DNA of 8,059 bases from NCBI GenBank assembly GCA_005778315.1, contig SXOW01000288.1:1-8059 (forward strand), in the 5' to 3' direction. Under the pieces are notes generated by a model. It worked only from the letters and a program-made list of their open reading frames with translations. It made no database searches and was not told where the DNA came from. Position 1 is the stretch's first letter. Every line of letters begins with the position of its first letter. This stretch comes from Acidobacteriota bacterium (GTDB lineage: Bacteria; Acidobacteriota; Vicinamibacteria; Vicinamibacterales; UBA8438). This document shows positions 6,588 through 8,059 of the stretch, piece after piece. Both the position numbers and the translations under genes were made by a program.

Positions 6588-8056
6588 GCCACACCTCATT
6601 TGAGACGTTTCAGGAGCTGGCGTCGCGTGGCACCTTCGTGCCCGTCTGCAAAGAGATACGCGCGGACCTGCTCACCCCACTGTCCGCGTTTCTCAAGGTG
6701 GCTGAGAACGCGGATCACGCCTTCCTGCTGGAGAGTGTCGAAGGCGGGGAACACGTCGGTCGCTATTCTTTTCTGGGCAAAGACCCCTTTCTCGTGCTCC
6801 GCTCACGCGACGGCGTCACCGTGGTTGAAGAGAACGGTGAGAGCCGGAACGAGGCGGGGCCGTTTCTCGATCGCCTGCGTGCCGTGATGGGCGACTACCA
6901 GGCGCCGAAGGTGCCGGGACTGCCACGATTTACTGGCGGGGCGGTCGGTTTTCTCGGGTACGACGCCGCCAGCTGGTTCGAGCCGTCGCTCGAAGGTGTC
7001 TGGAGGTCGCGCGATGTGCCTGCGTCCGGTGAAGACGACGCCGGCTTCATGCTGTTTGACACGATCATGGCGTTCGACCACGTCAAACACCGGATTTTGG
7101 TAATCGCGAACGCCCGGGTCGATCCCAACGCGGATCTCGGGAGGGCATACGAGCTGGCCTGCGCCAAGATCCACTTCCTGGAGCAGGAGCTGGACCGGGC
7201 GTTGTCTGCACCATCAGACGCGCCCCCCACGGAGAAGGACGTGCGCTCGAAATCCTCCCGGGTGGTGTTCGAGCGCGCCGTCCTGACCGCCAAGGACCAC
7301 ATCACCGCGGGCGACATCTATCAGGTCGTGCTGTCGAGACGGTTCGAGACCACGGTCAGCGCGGACCCGTTCACAGTGTACCGAGCGCTGCGCCACGTGA
7401 ACCCGTCGCCGTACATGTATTTCATTCGGATGGGGGCGCTGTCCATCATCGGGTCGTCACCCGAGATGTTGGTCCGGGTCGAGGGACGTGATGTGGTGAC
7501 GCACCCCATCGCGGGCACGCGTCCTCGTGGTACCGACGACGCCGAAGATCAGCGCCTGGCGGAGGAGTTGGCACAGGACGAGAAGGAGCGAGCCGAGCAT
7601 ACGATGCTGGTGGATCTCGGTCGCAACGATCTCGGCCGGGTCTGTGAGTACGGTTCGGTCAAGGTGGCGCAGTTCATGGGGCTCGAACGCTATTCCCATG
7701 TCATGCATCTGGTATCGCGAGTGAAGGGACGTCTGCGAGACGACGTCGATCGTCTGGACGCGCTGGCCGCCTGTTTTCCGGCGGGCACGGTGTCTGGCGC
7801 GCCCAAGATTCGCGCGATGGAAATCATCTGCGACCTGGAGCCAGCGCGGCGCGGCATCTACGCGGGCGCGATCGGCTACCTGGACTTTGCCGGGAATCTC
7901 GATTGCTGCATCACCATTCGCACGATCACGATGCGGGACGGGCGCGCACAGGTGCAGGCCGGCGCCGGTATCGTGGCGGACTCGAACCCCGCCGCCGAAT
8001 ACAAAGAGACCGCGGACAAGGCGTCCGCGCTCCTGCGGGCACTTGAATTGGTGTAG
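6584..8056 (+). CDS. trpE: Anthranilate synthase component I
   Basis: A complete 490-residue protein, the usual TrpE length. With the glutamine amidotransferase TrpG it converts chorismate and glutamine to anthranilate, the first committed step of Trp synthesis in the cytoplasm. The N-terminal domain contains FLLES (47-51), part of the Trp feedback site. The chorismate-binding domain holds IYQVVLSRRF (245-254), NPSPYMYF (273-280, also part of the Trp site), PIAGTRPRG (308-316), EHTMLVDLGRNDLGRV (338-353), YSHVMHLVS (370-378), FPAGTVSGAPK (398-408) and AGAGIVADSNPAAEYKET (459-476). With LLES and NPSPYM intact, feedback inhibition by Trp is expected. The FPAGTVSGAPK and NPSPYM pattern favours TrpE over PabB. 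The start overlaps the aroDE stop by ATGA and has a strong ribosome binding site, so the two are cotranscribed and probably translationally coupled. No trpG domain is fused at the C-terminus; only three bases follow the stop in the window, so a downstream trpG cannot be seen. Confidence 0.97.
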   Translation: MSHTSFETFQELASRGTFVPVCKEIRADLLTPLSAFLKVAENADHAFLLESVEGGEHVGRYSFLGKDPFLVLRSRDGVTVVEENGESRNEAGPFLDRLRAVMGDYQAPKVPGLPRFTGGAVGFLGYDAASWFEPSLEGVWRSRDVPASGEDDAGFMLFDTIMAFDHVKHRILVIANARVDPNADLGRAYELACAKIHFLEQELDRALSAPSDAPPTEKDVRSKSSRVVFERAVLTAKDHITAGDIYQVVLSRRFETTVSADPFTVYRALRHVNPSPYMYFIRMGALSIIGSSPEMLVRVEGRDVVTHPIAGTRPRGTDDAEDQRLAEELAQDEKERAEHTMLVDLGRNDLGRVCEYGSVKVAQFMGLERYSHVMHLVSRVKGRLRDDVDRLDALAACFPAGTVSGAPKIRAMEIICDLEPARRGIYAGAIGYLDFAGNLDCCITIRTITMRDGRAQVQAGAGIVADSNPAAEYKETADKASALLRALELV

Positions 8057-8059
8057 GGA

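Noticed and set aside
5676..6599. Minus-strand open frame of 307 codons over aroDE
   Set aside because: Antisense shadow of the AroE domain; composition is Arg/Gly/His-rich with no recognisable motif.

Overview
The window comes from a high-GC bacterium with a dense, operon-style genome. The mix of an exported SpoIVB-like S55 protein, a secreted propeller protein and a plant-like AroD-AroE fusion suggests Acidobacteriota (perhaps Vicinamibacteria) or a similar soil phylum. This placement is inferred from gene content only; there is no marker gene.

Layout. About 366 bases (4751-5117) hold two back-to-back promoters and separate two divergent gene sets. Leftward (- strand) is a three-gene run with gaps of 18 and 15 bases: an exported peptidase-S55 (SpoIVB-family) protein (2909-4750), a secreted seven-bladed beta-propeller protein with extra beta domains (638-2890), and a membrane-anchored TPR protein cut by the left edge (1-622). 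All three carry an N-terminal export signal or anchor, so they probably act at or outside the cytoplasmic membrane. Their function is not known.

Rightward (+ strand) is an aromatic amino acid operon: aroDE (5118-6587), a fused 3-dehydroquinate dehydratase/shikimate dehydrogenase, and trpE (6584-8056), anthranilate synthase component I, overlapping by ATGA. Together they cover two middle steps of the shikimate pathway and the first committed step to tryptophan.

The most notable element is the untranslated leader of aroDE-trpE. It contains a sigma70-type promoter, a short GTG-started reading frame with tandem Trp codons (4921-5028), a hairpin just after those codons (arms 4993-4999 and 5005-5011), a segment (5003-5012) identical to the 3' arm of the following terminator, and a strong intrinsic terminator (5066-5101) 16 bases before the aroDE start. 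This is a complete trp-type ribosome-mediated attenuator (1:2, 2:3 and 3:4 pairings). It predicts that a shared shikimate-pathway enzyme is controlled, together with trpE, by the supply of charged tRNA-Trp.

No RNA genes, mobile elements, CRISPR arrays or phage features were seen.
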